Below are positions 1 to 10,298 of a stretch of 64,000 bases of DNA, piece after piece; position 1 is the stretch's first letter, and each line of letters starts with the position of its first letter. The notes below the pieces were generated by a model. That model saw nothing but the letters and a program-made list of their open reading frames with translations, had not been told where the DNA came from and made no database searches. A program made the position numbers and the translations under genes. The DNA comes from Actinomadura rayongensis. Its GTDB lineage: Bacteria; Actinomycetota; Actinomycetes; Streptosporangiales; Streptosporangiaceae. Location: contig NZ_WUTW01000009.1 in NCBI RefSeq assembly GCF_009831215.1, positions 62,001-126,000 on the forward strand. Direction: 5' to 3'.

Positions 1-3000
1 GGCGGCCGTGGCGGACTGGGCCGCCAGCGATGTCAGTGCGCGGCCCGGGCCGACCTCGAGGAAGACGGCCTTGTCCCCGGCCAGGCGGACTCCGGGGGCG
101 AAGCGGACGGGTTCGCGCGCCTGCCGCAGCCAGTAGTCGGCTGATGTGAGGGCGTCGCCGGACGCCGGCCGGCCCGTCAGGTTCGCGACGATCGGGATCT
201 CCGGCGGGTGGTAGGCGACCTCGCGGGCGACGGCGGCGAACTCGGCCAGGACGTCGTCCAGGTCCGCCGAGTGGAACGCGTGCGCGACCGGGAGTCGCAC
301 CGCGCGGCGTCCCCGCTCCCGCCACAGGGCGACGACCCGCTCGACCTCGCCCGCCGGTCCGGACACGACCGTTGCGTCGGGGGCGTTCTCGGCGGCGATG
401 GACGCGCCCGAGTCCAGTTCGTCCAGCGACCGCGCGACCTCGTCGGCGCTCGCGCGCAGTTGGGCCATCCGGCCGGGCGGCAGGGCGCTCATCGCTCGGC
501 CGCGCGCCGCGACCAGCCGGGACGCGTCCGACAGCGACAGCACCCCCGCCACGTGCGCCGCCGCCAGTTCGCCCGCCGAGTGCCCGAGCAGCAGGCCGGG
601 CCGGACGCCCCACGCGCCGAGCAGCCGGGTCAGCGCGACCGAGACGGCGAACAGTGCGGGCTGGGTGTATTCGGTGCGGTTCAGCAGGTCCTCGTCGTCC
701 AGGACGGACGCCAGTGGACGGTCCAGATGCGGGGCCAGCGCGTCGCAGACCTCGGTGAACGCGTCCGCGAACACCGGGAACGCGGCGGCGAGCCCACGGC
801 CCATGCCCGCGTACTGGCTCCCGTGGCCCGGATACAAGAAGACCGTCGTTGTTGCGGCGTCGAACGACCGGACGCTCCCCTCCGCCACCTTCGCCAGCCG
901 CGCGGCCAACTCGTCCCGGGAGGTGCCGACGACCACGGTCCGGCGCTCGAACTGGGTCCGGGTCGTGACGAGCGCGGCGCCGACGTCCGCCGGGTCCGCG
1001 CCGGAGCGGACCGTCTCCAGCAGCCGGGCGGCCTGCCCGCGCAGCGCGGACCCGCTCCGCGCCGACAGCACCAGCGGCACGGCCGGCAACGGCGGCCCGG
1101 CCGCGACGGAAGGAGAAGCGGGGGCCTGTTCGAGGATCAGGTGCGCGTTCGTCCCGGAGATCCCGAAGGCCGACACCCCGGCGCGGCGCGGCCGTCCCGT
1201 CTCCGGCCAGGGCACCGCGTCGCGGGCGAGCGCGACGGTGTCCGTCCACGCCACGTGCGGGGTGGGCTCGTCCACGTGCAGGGTCGCCGGGACGGTCCCG
1301 TGCCGCATCGCCGCGACCGTCTTGATGATCCCGGCCATGCCCGCCGCCGCCTGCGTGTGCCCGAGGTTGGACTTCACCGACCCGAGCAGCAACGGCGTCT
1401 CCCGCTCCCGCCCGTACGTCGCGATGATCGCCTCCGCCTCGATCGGGTCGCCGAGGACGGTCCCGGTGCCGTGCGCCTCCACGACGTCCACCTCGGACGC
1501 CGACAGCCCGGCGTTCGCCAGCGCCGCCCGGATCACGCGCTGCTGGGAGGGCCCGTTCGGCGCGGTCAGCCCGTTGGACGCCCCGTCCTGGTTCACCGCG
1601 CTCCCCCGGACGACCGCGAGCACCCGGTGCCCCAATTCCCGCGCCCGTGACAGCCGTTCCAGCACGAGCACGCCCGCGCCCTCGCTCCAGCCGGTGCCGT
1701 CGGCCGCCGCCGCGAACGGCTTGCAGCGCCCGTCGGCCGCCAGGCCGCGCTGCAACGCGAACTCCGCGAACACGCGCGGCGTCGCCATGACGGTCGCGGC
1801 CCCGGCGAGCGCGAGGTCGCACTCGCCCGCGCGCAGCGACTGCGCCGCGAGGTGGACGGCCGCGAGCGACGACGAGCACGCCGTGTCCACGGTCACCGCG
1901 GGCCCTTCGAGCCCGAGCGCGTAGGCGACGCGGCCGGACGCGACGCTGCCCGAGCTGCCCGTCAGCCGGTAGCCCGCGACGCCGGCCGCCGCCTCGTCCA
2001 CGCCGACGCCGTACTCCTGCCCGAGCAGCCCGGCGAACACGCCGGTGCGGCTGCCCGCGAGCGAGCCGGGCGCGATCCCGGCCCGTTCCAGCGCCTCCCA
2101 GGAGACTTCGAGCAGCAGCCGCTGCTGCGGGTCCATCGCCGCCGCCTCGCGCGGGTTGACGCCGAAGAACGCGGCGTCGAACGCGGCGGCGTCGGGCAGG
2201 AAGCCGCCCCGGGAGACCGGCAGCGCGGCGAGGTCCCAGCCCCGGTCGTCCGGGGGACGCGAGGTGACGTCGCGGGCGTTCGCGACCACGTCCCACAGCT
2301 CCTCGGGCGAGGACGCGCCAGGGAAACGGCACCCCATCCCGACGATGACGATCGGATCCGCGGCGTCGACGGCCAAAGGTGCGTCGTCCGGCCGCGATTC
2401 GGTCCCCGCGACGCGGTCGCGCAGGTACGCGGCGAGCGCGGACGGCGTCGGATAGTCGAACACGACCGCCGCCGGGAGCGCCAAGCCGGTGGCCGCCTTC
2501 AGCCGGTTGCGCAGCTCGACGGCCGTCAGCGAGTCGAAGCCGAGGTCGCGGAACGTCCGGTCCGGCGCGACGCGGTCCGCGCCGCCGTGGCCGAGCACGA
2601 CGGCGGTCTGCGCGCGGATCAGATCGAGCACGTCGCCGGGCGCGGCGGCGGCCGGGACCGCCCGCGCCGCCGGGACGAGGTCGCGCAGCAGGGGCGGCAG
2701 CGCCCCGATCCCCGCCGAGACCTGGAGCGCCGCCGCGTCCAGCGCCGCCGCGACGACGTGGGCGCGGTCCTGCGCGACGGCCGCGTCGAACAGCGCAAGG
2801 CCGTCCGCGACGGGCATCTCGGCGAGGCCCTGCCGGTTGAGCCGGACGATGTCGGCGTCGCGGAGCTGCTCGGCCATCCCGGTCGTCCGGGTCCACAGGC
2901 CCCAGCCGATCGACAGCGCGGGCCGTCCGGCGGCGCGCCGGTAGCCCGCGAGGGCGTCGAGGAACGCGTTGGCCGCCGCGTAGTTGCCCTGGCCCGGCCC

Positions 3001-6000
3001 GCTGCTCACGGCCATGATCGAGGAGAACAGGACGAGCGTCGCGGCGTCCGGGATCGTTTCGTGCAGGTACCAGGCGGCGTCGGCCTTGGGCGCGAGCACG
3101 GCGGACATGCGCTCCGGCGTCAGCGCCTCGATCAGGCCGTCGTCCAGGACGCCGGCCGTGTGGACGACCGCCGACAGATCCGCGATCCCGCCCACCAGCG
3201 CGGCCACGGCGGCGCGGTCGGACACGTCGCACCGCACGGCCCGCGCCGAAGCGCCGAGATCGGCCAGGTCGGCGAGCAGTTCGGCGGCGCCGGGGGCGTC
3301 CGGGCCGCGCCGCCCGGCGAGGACGACCCGCCGGACGCCGTGCGCGGACACCAGGTGCCGGGCCACCGCCGCGCCGAGCCCGCCCGTCCCGCCGGTGACC
3401 AGGACGGTCCCGGACGCGTCGAGCCCCCCGCCCGGCGCCGGGCGCACGGGCGCCAGCCGCGCCGCGCGCAGGACGCCGGACCGGAGCGCGACCTGCGGCT
3501 CGCCGGTCGCGACGACGGACGCGACGTCCACGTCCGCGTCGGTGTCGACCAGCACGAACCGTCCGGGCGCCTCGGCCTGCGCCGCGCGGACGAGGCCCCA
3601 GACGGCGGCGCCGGCCAGGTCGGGCGCGGCGCCGCCGGGCGGGTCGACGGCGTTCCGGGTGACGACGAGCAGCGTGCTGCCGAGGAACCGCTCGTCCGCC
3701 AGCCATTCCTGGAGCACGGCGAGGACGCGCGCGGTCACGTCGTGAACGGAGGCGACGACATCGCCCGAGCCGCCGGTGAACGCGCCGTTCAGCACGACGA
3801 CGTTCGGGACGGGCGCGCCGGGTTCGAGGGCGTCCCAGGCCGTCACCGACACCGGCGGCGCGTCCGGAACCGCGACCGGCGGCCAGGCCGGCGCGAGCAG
3901 CCGGTGCGCGGGCCGTCCGGCGCGGGACACCGCCGCGCGCTGCTCGGCCGACAGCGGGCGCAGCGTGATCGACCGGGCCGCGAGCACCGGCCGCCCGGAC
4001 ATATCGGACGCCGCGAGCGCCACCGCGTCCGGACCCGCCGGGGTCAGCGTCACCCGCAGCCGGTCGGCGCCCGGCGCGAACACCCGGACGTCCTCGAACG
4101 CGAACGGCAGCGCGAACTCCCGGTCCGGCGCGGCGAGGAGCGCGGCGTGCAGGGCGGCGTCCAGCAGCGCGGGGTGGACGCCGAACCCGGCCGGGTCGCC
4201 GCCGGGCAGCGCGACCTCGGCCGACACCGCGTCGCCGTGCCGCCAGAGCGCCCGCAGGCCCTGGAACGCGGGGCCGTAGCCGTAGCCGCGCCCGGCGAGC
4301 AGGTCGTAGGCGCCGATGAGGTCGACGGCGGTCGCGCCGGGCGGCGGCCACGCGCCGGACGCCGGGGTTTCCACCGTTTCCGGGACGGCGAGGCGACCGC
4401 GCGCGTGGACGGTCCACGGCTCGTCCGTCCCGTCCGCGCGGGAGTAGACGGCGACCTCGCGGGAGCCGGGCTCGTCCGCCTCGTCCACGACGACGCGCAC
4501 CGCCACGCCGCGCTCGGGCAGCGCCAGCGGCGTGTGGACGACGAGTTCCCGCAGGTCGCCGCAGCCGACCTCGGCGCCCGCGCGCAGCGCCAGCTCCACG
4601 AACGCCGTGCCGGGCGCCAGGACGACGCCCGCCGCCGTGTGGTCGGCCAGCCAGGCGTGCGCCGTCCGGGACAGCCGCCCGGACAGGATCACCGCGCCGG
4701 ACTCGGGAACGTCGGTCACCGCGCCGAGGAACGGATGCCCGGCCGCGACGAGCCCGAGCCCGGACGCGTCACCCCCGGCACGCGGCTCCAGCCAGAACCG
4801 CTCGTGCTCGAACGCGTAGCCGGGCAGCGGGACCCGGCGCGCGCCGCCGAACACCGGCCGCCAGTCCGTCGGGCCGCCGCGCGCGTACCGCTCGGCGGCG
4901 GACGCCAGGAACCGCGCCTCGCCCCCGTCGCCCCGCCGCAGCGTCCCGACCACGGCGGCGCCGGTGCCCTCGGCGATCTCCTCGACGTTCATCGCGAGCA
5001 CCGGGTGCGGACCGCACTCCACGAAGTCGCGGTAACCGGCGGCGAGCAGCGCCCGGACGGCCGTCTCGAACGCGACCGGACGGCGGCAGTTCTCGTACCA
5101 GTACGCCGTCGTCAGCTCGCCGCCCGCGATGGTCGTGCCGGTCACGGTCGAGTAGACGGCCACGTCGGTGTCCTCGGGACGGACGAACGCCAGCACGTCG
5201 TCCAGCCGCGCCCGGACGCGCTCCACCTCGGGCGAGTGCGAAGCCACCGACGCCGCCACGACCCGCGCCCGGACGCCCGCCGCCTCCAGCTCCGCGACGA
5301 ACGCCTCCAGCTCCGCCACCGGCCCGGCCACCGTCGTGGAGGACGGCCCGTTCACGCCCGCCACGCACAGCGCGGGATGCCCGGCGAGCCGCGCCTCCAC
5401 GGCCGCGACCGGAGCGCCGACCGACGCGACGCGGCCGGTGTCCGCCATCTCCGCCGCGAAGATCCGCGACCGTTCCACGATGAGCCGGCACGCCTGGTCC
5501 AGCGGCAGCGCCCCGGCGACGCACGCGGCGGCGATCTCGCCCTGCGAGCTGCCGACCACCGCGGCCGGGACGACGCCGAGCGAGCGCCACAGCCCGGCGA
5601 GCGACACCATCACCGCGAACAGGACGGGCTGGACGACGTCCACCCGCGCCAGCCACGCGTCGTCGGCCGTCTCGCGGGCGACGTCGAGCAGCGACCAGTC
5701 CACGAGCGGGTCGATGTGGCGGGCGCAGGCGGCCATGCCGGCGGCGAACGCCGGGGAGCGGTCGAGCAGGTCCGCCGCCATGCCGAGCCACTGCCCGCCC
5801 TGGCCGGGGAACACGAAGACCGTCCCGCCGCGCCGCTCCCCCGCCCGGTCCCGCAGCACGTTCGGCGCGGGCTCGGCGGCGGCGACGGCGGCGAGCCCGG
5901 CCGTCAGCGCGGCCCGGTCGGCGCCGAGGACGACGGCGCGGTGCTCGAACTCCGTCCGCGCGGCCAACGAGAGACCGATGTCGGCGGGGTCGGCGCCGGT

Positions 6001-9000
6001 GCGCTCCAGGTGGGCGAGGAGGCGTTCGGCCTGGCCGCGCAGGGCGTCCTCGGTCTTGGCCGACAGCAGCCACGGGACCGTCCCCCACGGCGGTGCTTCC
6101 GGAACGGGCTCGGGGTCGGGGGCCTGCTCCACGATGACGTGGGCGTTCGTGCCGGAGATGCCGAACGAGGACACGCCCGCGCGGCGCGGCCGTCCGGTCT
6201 CCGGCCACGGACGGGCCTCCGTCGCCAGCTCCACCGCGCCCGACGTCCAGTCCACGTGCGGTGTGGGGGCGTCGACGTGCAGGGTCTTCGGGACGATCCC
6301 GTGCCGGATCGCCGCCACCGTCTTGATCAGGCCCGCGACGCCCGCCGCGGCCTGCGTGTGGCCGATGTTCGACTTCAGCGAGCCGAGCAGCAGCGGCGTC
6401 TCCCGCTCCCGCCCGTAGGTCGCGAGCAGCGCCTGCGCCTCGATCGGGTCGCCGAGGGCCGTGCCCGTCCCGTGCGCCTCGACCACGTCCACGTCGGCGG
6501 GCGCGAGACCCGCGTCGGCGAGCGCGGCGCGGATCACCCGCTGCTGGGACGGGCCGTTCGGCGCGGTCAGGCCGTTGGACGCGCCGTCCTGGTTCGTCGC
6601 GGACCCGGCCACGACCGCGAGGACGTCGTGCCCGTTGCGGCGCGCGTCCGACAGCCGCTCCAGGACGAGGACGCCCGCGCCCTCGCCCCACGCCGTCCCG
6701 TCGGCGGCCTCGGCGAACGCCTTGCACCGGGCGTCGCGCGCGAGGCCGCGCTGCCGGGCCAGCTCCACGAAGATGCTCGGCGTCGCCATGACCGTCACGC
6801 CGCCCGCCAGCGCGAGGTCGGACTCGCCCGACCGCAGCGACCGGCACGCCAGGTGCACCGCGACCAGGGACGACGAGCACGCCGTGTCGACGGTGACCGC
6901 CGGGCCTTCGAGCCCGAGCGTGTAGGCGATGCGTCCGCTGGCGACGCTCGACATGCCGCCGGTGAGGCGGTAGCCCTCGACGGACTCGCTCGCGTCCCAG
7001 CCGTACATGCCGACGTAGGTGCCGGTGCGGGTGCCGTGCAGCGCGGACGGATCGAGTCCCGCGTGCTCCAGCGACTCCCACGCCAGTTCCAGCAGGAGGC
7101 GCTGCTGCGGGTCCATCGCCAGCGCCTCGCGGGGCGCGATGCCGAAGAACGCCGCGTCGAAGCCCGCCGCGTCGGCGAGGAAGGCGCCCTCGCGGACGTA
7201 GGTGCGGCCCGCGCGGTCGGGGTCGGGGTCGTAGAGGGACGCCAGGTCCCATCCCCGGTCGTCGGGGAACGGGCCCATCGCGTCGGTCCCGGCGTGGACG
7301 AGGTTCCAAAGGTCGTCCGGGCCGGCGACGCCGCCGGGGAGGCGGCAGGCCATGCCGACGATCGCGATCGGCTCGGGGCCCGGGGTGCCCGGCGCGGCCG
7401 GGGCGGGCGCGGCGGCGCGGCCGGTCAGCTCGGCGTGGAGGTGGTCGGCGACGGCGTCCGGGGTCGGGCGGTCGTAGGCGAGCGTGCGCGGCAGCGGCCG
7501 TCCGGTCGCGGCGCTCAGCCGGTCGCGCAGCGCGACGGACGTGTGGGAGTCGAACCCGAGGTCGCGGAACGATGTTCCGTTTTCGATCGCGTCCGGTCCG
7601 GGGTGGCCGAGCAGGGCGGCGGCCGTGGCGCGCACCAGGTCCCCGAGCAGGCGGCGGCCCGCGTCCGGCGGCAGCGCGGCCACACGGTCCGCGACGTCGG
7701 GGTCCGCATCCGGTTCCGGTGCGGAGACGGTCGCCGAGGCCTCGTCGGGACGGTCCAGCCAGTACCGCGTGCGCTGGAACGGGTAGGTCGGCAGGTCCGT
7801 GGCGCGGGCGTCCGCGCCGCACGCCGGACGCCAGTCCACCGGCACCCCGCGCACGTACGCCTCGGCGGCCGACAGCAGGAACCGGCCGAGGTCGCCGTCG
7901 TCGCGGCGCAGCGTCGGCACCGCGTCGCATCCGGTCGCCTCCTGGACGGCCGTCGTCAGCACCGGATGCGGGCTGACCTCGATGAACACGGTGTCGGAGT
8001 CCTCGGCGAGCGCCTGCGCCGCCGGGGCGAAGTCCACGGTCCTGCGCAGGTTCGCGTACCAGTACGCGGCGTCGAGCGGCGCGTCCGGCGGCATGTCCCG
8101 GACCGCCGAGCGGAACGGGACCTCCGGCGCGCGCGGCGTGACGGGCGCCAGGTCGCGCAGCACCCGGTCGCGGATCGCCTCGACGTGCGCGGAGTGGGAC
8201 GCGTAGTCCACCGGGACGGTCCGGACGCGGATCCCGTCGGCCTCGCACGCGGCGGCGAACGCGGCGAGCGCGTCCGGTTCGCCCGACACGACCGACGACT
8301 CCGGGCCGTTCACCGCCGCGATCGAGAGCCGCCCGTCCCAGCGCGCGAGCCGTCCGGCGACGTCCTCGGCGGGCAGCGCGACCGACGCCATGCCGCCCGT
8401 CCCGGCCAGCTCGGTGAGCGCGCGCCCGCGCAACGCCACGACCCGCGCCGCGTCGCGCAGGGACAGCGCCCCGGCGACGCACGCGGCGGCGATCTCGCCC
8501 TGGGAGTGGCCGACGACGGCGTCCGGCTCGACGCCGAGCGCCCGCCACTGCGCCGCGAGCGCCACCATGACGGCCCACAGCGCGGGCTGCACGACGTCGA
8601 CCCGGTCCAGGCCGTCGTCCAGGACGTCCTGCAGCGACCAGTCGGTGAACTCGGCGAGCGCGTCGGCGCACTCGCGCAGCCGGGCGGCGAAGACCGGCGA
8701 GGACGCCGCGAGCGCGCGACCCATCCCGGCCCACTGCGCGCCCTGGCCGGGGAAGACGAACACCGTCCGGCTGCGGCCCCGCGAACGCCCGGTGACGGCG
8801 CGCGCGTGCGGCATCCCGGCGGCCACCGCGTCGAGCGCGTCGCCGCCGAGGACGACCGCCCGGTGCTCCCACTCGGCCCGCGTCGTGACCAGGGAGAAGC
8901 CGATGTCGCGGGCGTCGCCGGACACGCCCCGCAGGTTCCGCGCCTGGTCGCGCAGCGCCGAAGCGGTCCGCGCCGACAGCACCCACGGCACCGTCGAAGG

Positions 9001-10233
9001 CCCCGCCGCGCGCGCGGCGACCGGACGGGGCTCGGGCTCGGCGACGACGAGATGGCAGTTCGTCCCGCCGAGCCCGAACGAGCTGACCCCGGCGATCGCC
9101 GGTCCGTCCGGCCACGGCCCCGGCGCGTCCTGCACGCGCAGGTTCAGCTCGTCCAGCGGGATCGCCGGGTTGGGCGTCGCGTAGTGCAGGCTCGCGGGCA
9201 GGTGCCGGTGCGTCAGGCCGAGGACGGTCTTCAGCAGCCCCGCGATCCCCGCCGCGCCCTCCAGATGCCCGATGTTCGTCTTCACCGACCCGACCCGCAG
9301 CGGCCGGACGCGCCCCGGCGCGGTGCCGAGCGCCGCGCCGAGCGCCGCCGCCTCCGCCGGGTCGCCGACCGCCGTGCCCGTCCCGTGCAGCTCGACGTAG
9401 CCGACGGCGGCCGGATCCACCCCGGCCCGGCGGCACGCCCGTCCGATCAGCGCGGCCTGCGCGGACGCGCTCGGCACGGTCAGCCCGCGCTCGCGCCCGC
9501 CGTTGTTCACCGCGCTCCCGAGCACGACGGCGAGGACCCGGTCGCCGTCGGCCAGCGCGTCCGCGAGCCGCTTGAGGACGACCAGCCCCCCGCCCTCGCC
9601 GCGCACGAACCCGTTGGCGCGGGCGTCGAACACGTGGCAGCGGCCGTCCGGCGACAGCGCGCCCAGCTCGGCGAGCCCGGTCTCGGCCGCCAGCATCAGG
9701 CTCACGCCGCCCGTCAGCGCGAGATCGCAGTCCCCGGCGCGCAGGCTCTCGGCCGCCAGATGCACCGCGACCAGCGACGACGACTGGCCGGTGTCGACGA
9801 CGAGGCTCGGCCCGCGCAGCCCGAGCGCGTACGACAGCCGGTTGGCGACCATGCTCCGCTGCCGTCCGGTGAACGTGTGGTGGTCGCGGACCGCCGTCGC
9901 GTACGCGTCGCCGGGCGCGGCGACGAAGACGCCCGTGTCGGTGCCGGACAGCCGGTCGGGCGCGAGCCTGGCGTGCTCCAGCGCCGCCCAGCCGAGTTCG
10001 AGCGTCAGCCGCTGGTGCGGGTCCATCGCGGCGGCCTCGCGCGGGGCGACGCCGAAGAACGCCGCGTCGAACCCGGCGACGTCGGCGAGGAACCCGCCCG
10101 CGCGCGGGGCGTCCCGGCCGGGCGGGGGCTCCCCCACCGCGTCCGTGCCCGAGCGCAGCAGCTCCCAGAACGCGTCCGGGCCGTCGGCGCCGGGCAGCCG
10201 GGCGGACATGCCGATGATCGCGACCGCTGTCAT
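1..10233 (-). CDS. Modular type I polyketide synthase, loading module plus first modules (3' end outside window)
   Basis: At least 3411 residues; the reading frame is open to the left edge. The ATG follows a GAGGAG ribosome site and there is no N-terminal docking helix, as expected of a chain-initiating PKS. Domains in order: KSQ (active-site Cys replaced by Gln150 in VVDTGQSSS), AT0 (Ser577 in GHSQGE; YASH 677-680 and RVDVVQP, methylmalonyl type), ACP (Ser896); KS1 (Cys1119), AT1 (Ser1563 in an unusual GSSQGE; VASH 1663-1666), DH (His1865 in HxxxGxxxxP, Asp2025), KR (LDD near 2362, Tyr2418; B-type), ACP (Ser2568); KS2 (Cys2786), AT2 (Ser3219 in GHSAGE; HAFH 3318-3321, malonyl type). No ER is seen. 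Inference: propionyl start, one extension reduced to a trans-enoyl, then a malonyl extension. Last gene of the minus-strand cluster, after a strong hairpin. Confidence 0.97.
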   Translation of the reverse strand, partial: MTAVAIIGMSARLPGADGPDAFWELLRSGTDAVGEPPPGRDAPRAGGFLADVAGFDAAFFGVAPREAAAMDPHQRLTLELGWAALEHARLAPDRLSGTDTGVFVAAPGDAYATAVRDHHTFTGRQRSMVANRLSYALGLRGPSLVVDTGQSSSLVAVHLAAESLRAGDCDLALTGGVSLMLAAETGLAELGALSPDGRCHVFDARANGFVRGEGGGLVVLKRLADALADGDRVLAVVLGSAVNNGGRERGLTVPSASAQAALIGRACRRAGVDPAAVGYVELHGTGTAVGDPAEAAALGAALGTAPGRVRPLRVGSVKTNIGHLEGAAGIAGLLKTVLGLTHRHLPASLHYATPNPAIPLDELNLRVQDAPGPWPDGPAIAGVSSFGLGGTNCHLVVAEPEPRPVAARAAGPSTVPWVLSARTASALRDQARNLRGVSGDARDIGFSLVTTRAEWEHRAVVLGGDALDAVAAGMPHARAVTGRSRGRSRTVFVFPGQGAQWAGMGRALAASSPVFAARLRECADALAEFTDWSLQDVLDDGLDRVDVVQPALWAVMVALAAQWRALGVEPDAVVGHSQGEIAAACVAGALSLRDAARVVALRGRALTELAGTGGMASVALPAEDVAGRLARWDGRLSIAAVNGPESSVVSGEPDALAAFAAACEADGIRVRTVPVDYASHSAHVEAIRDRVLRDLAPVTPRAPEVPFRSAVRDMPPDAPLDAAYWYANLRRTVDFAPAAQALAEDSDTVFIEVSPHPVLTTAVQEATGCDAVPTLRRDDGDLGRFLLSAAEAYVRGVPVDWRPACGADARATDLPTYPFQRTRYWLDRPDEASATVSAPEPDADPDVADRVAALPPDAGRRLLGDLVRATAAALLGHPGPDAIENGTSFRDLGFDSHTSVALRDRLSAATGRPLPRTLAYDRPTPDAVADHLHAELTGRAAAPAPAAPGTPGPEPIAIVGMACRLPGGVAGPDDLWNLVHAGTDAMGPFPDDRGWDLASLYDPDPDRAGRTYVREGAFLADAAGFDAAFFGIAPREALAMDPQQRLLLELAWESLEHAGLDPSALHGTRTGTYVGMYGWDASESVEGYRLTGGMSSVASGRIAYTLGLEGPAVTVDTACSSSLVAVHLACRSLRSGESDLALAGGVTVMATPSIFVELARQRGLARDARCKAFAEAADGTAWGEGAGVLVLERLSDARRNGHDVLAVVAGSATNQDGASNGLTAPNGPSQQRVIRAALADAGLAPADVDVVEAHGTGTALGDPIEAQALLATYGRERETPLLLGSLKSNIGHTQAAAGVAGLIKTVAAIRHGIVPKTLHVDAPTPHVDWTSGAVELATEARPWPETGRPRRAGVSSFGISGTNAHVIVEQAPDPEPVPEAPPWGTVPWLLSAKTEDALRGQAERLLAHLERTGADPADIGLSLAARTEFEHRAVVLGADRAALTAGLAAVAAAEPAPNVLRDRAGERRGGTVFVFPGQGGQWLGMAADLLDRSPAFAAGMAACARHIDPLVDWSLLDVARETADDAWLARVDVVQPVLFAVMVSLAGLWRSLGVVPAAVVGSSQGEIAAACVAGALPLDQACRLIVERSRIFAAEMADTGRVASVGAPVAAVEARLAGHPALCVAGVNGPSSTTVAGPVAELEAFVAELEAAGVRARVVAASVASHSPEVERVRARLDDVLAFVRPEDTDVAVYSTVTGTTIAGGELTTAYWYENCRRPVAFETAVRALLAAGYRDFVECGPHPVLAMNVEEIAEGTGAAVVGTLRRGDGGEARFLASAAERYARGGPTDWRPVFGGARRVPLPGYAFEHERFWLEPRAGGDASGLGLVAAGHPFLGAVTDVPESGAVILSGRLSRTAHAWLADHTAAGVVLAPGTAFVELALRAGAEVGCGDLRELVVHTPLALPERGVAVRVVVDEADEPGSREVAVYSRADGTDEPWTVHARGRLAVPETVETPASGAWPPPGATAVDLIGAYDLLAGRGYGYGPAFQGLRALWRHGDAVSAEVALPGGDPAGFGVHPALLDAALHAALLAAPDREFALPFAFEDVRVFAPGADRLRVTLTPAGPDAVALAASDMSGRPVLAARSITLRPLSAEQRAAVSRAGRPAHRLLAPAWPPVAVPDAPPVSVTAWDALEPGAPVPNVVVLNGAFTGGSGDVVASVHDVTARVLAVLQEWLADERFLGSTLLVVTRNAVDPPGGAAPDLAGAAVWGLVRAAQAEAPGRFVLVDTDADVDVASVVATGEPQVALRSGVLRAARLAPVRPAPGGGLDASGTVLVTGGTGGLGAAVARHLVSAHGVRRVVLAGRRGPDAPGAAELLADLADLGASARAVRCDVSDRAAVAALVGGIADLSAVVHTAGVLDDGLIEALTPERMSAVLAPKADAAWYLHETIPDAATLVLFSSIMAVSSGPGQGNYAAANAFLDALAGYRRAAGRPALSIGWGLWTRTTGMAEQLRDADIVRLNRQGLAEMPVADGLALFDAAVAQDRAHVVAAALDAAALQVSAGIGALPPLLRDLVPAARAVPAAAAPGDVLDLIRAQTAVVLGHGGADRVAPDRTFRDLGFDSLTAVELRNRLKAATGLALPAAVVFDYPTPSALAAYLRDRVAGTESRPDDAPLAVDAADPIVIVGMGCRFPGASSPEELWDVVANARDVTSRPPDDRGWDLAALPVSRGGFLPDAAAFDAAFFGVNPREAAAMDPQQRLLLEVSWEALERAGIAPGSLAGSRTGVFAGLLGQEYGVGVDEAAAGVAGYRLTGSSGSVASGRVAYALGLEGPAVTVDTACSSSLAAVHLAAQSLRAGECDLALAGAATVMATPRVFAEFALQRGLAADGRCKPFAAAADGTGWSEGAGVLVLERLSRARELGHRVLAVVRGSAVNQDGASNGLTAPNGPSQQRVIRAALANAGLSASEVDVVEAHGTGTVLGDPIEAEAIIATYGRERETPLLLGSVKSNLGHTQAAAGMAGIIKTVAAMRHGTVPATLHVDEPTPHVAWTDTVALARDAVPWPETGRPRRAGVSAFGISGTNAHLILEQAPASPSVAAGPPLPAVPLVLSARSGSALRGQAARLLETVRSGADPADVGAALVTTRTQFERRTVVVGTSRDELAARLAKVAEGSVRSFDAATTTVFLYPGHGSQYAGMGRGLAAAFPVFADAFTEVCDALAPHLDRPLASVLDDEDLLNRTEYTQPALFAVSVALTRLLGAWGVRPGLLLGHSAGELAAAHVAGVLSLSDASRLVAARGRAMSALPPGRMAQLRASADEVARSLDELDSGASIAAENAPDATVVSGPAGEVERVVALWRERGRRAVRLPVAHAFHSADLDDVLAEFAAVAREVAYHPPEIPIVANLTGRPASGDALTSADYWLRQAREPVRFAPGVRLAGDKAVFLEVGPGRALTSLAAQSATAA

Positions 10234-10261
10234 GGTGCGTCTCCTCGTGGAACCTCGGGAG

Positions 10262-10295
10262 CCGTGCGGGTCCCGGCCGGCCGGGACCCGCACGG
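10262..10295. terminator. Perfect 17-bp inverted repeat between SnoaL-like gene and type I PKS
   Basis: The arms CCGTGCGGGTCCCGGCC and GGCCGGGACCCGCACGG are exactly complementary, with no spacer between them. They lie in the 65-bp gap between the stop of the SnoaL-like gene (10299) and the PKS start (10233). No U-tract follows on either strand. It could be an actinobacterial U-less terminator, an attenuator setting PKS expression, an mRNA-stabilising hairpin, or a palindromic operator. It is too GC-rich and perfect to be ordinary spacer. Confidence 0.7.
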
Positions 10296-10298
10296 GGA

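Noticed and set aside
4769..9436. A 1555-codon minus-strand frame inside the PKS region
   Set aside because: It is an out-of-frame shadow of the PKS reading frame; the KS, AT, DH, KR and ACP motifs are all in the other frame.
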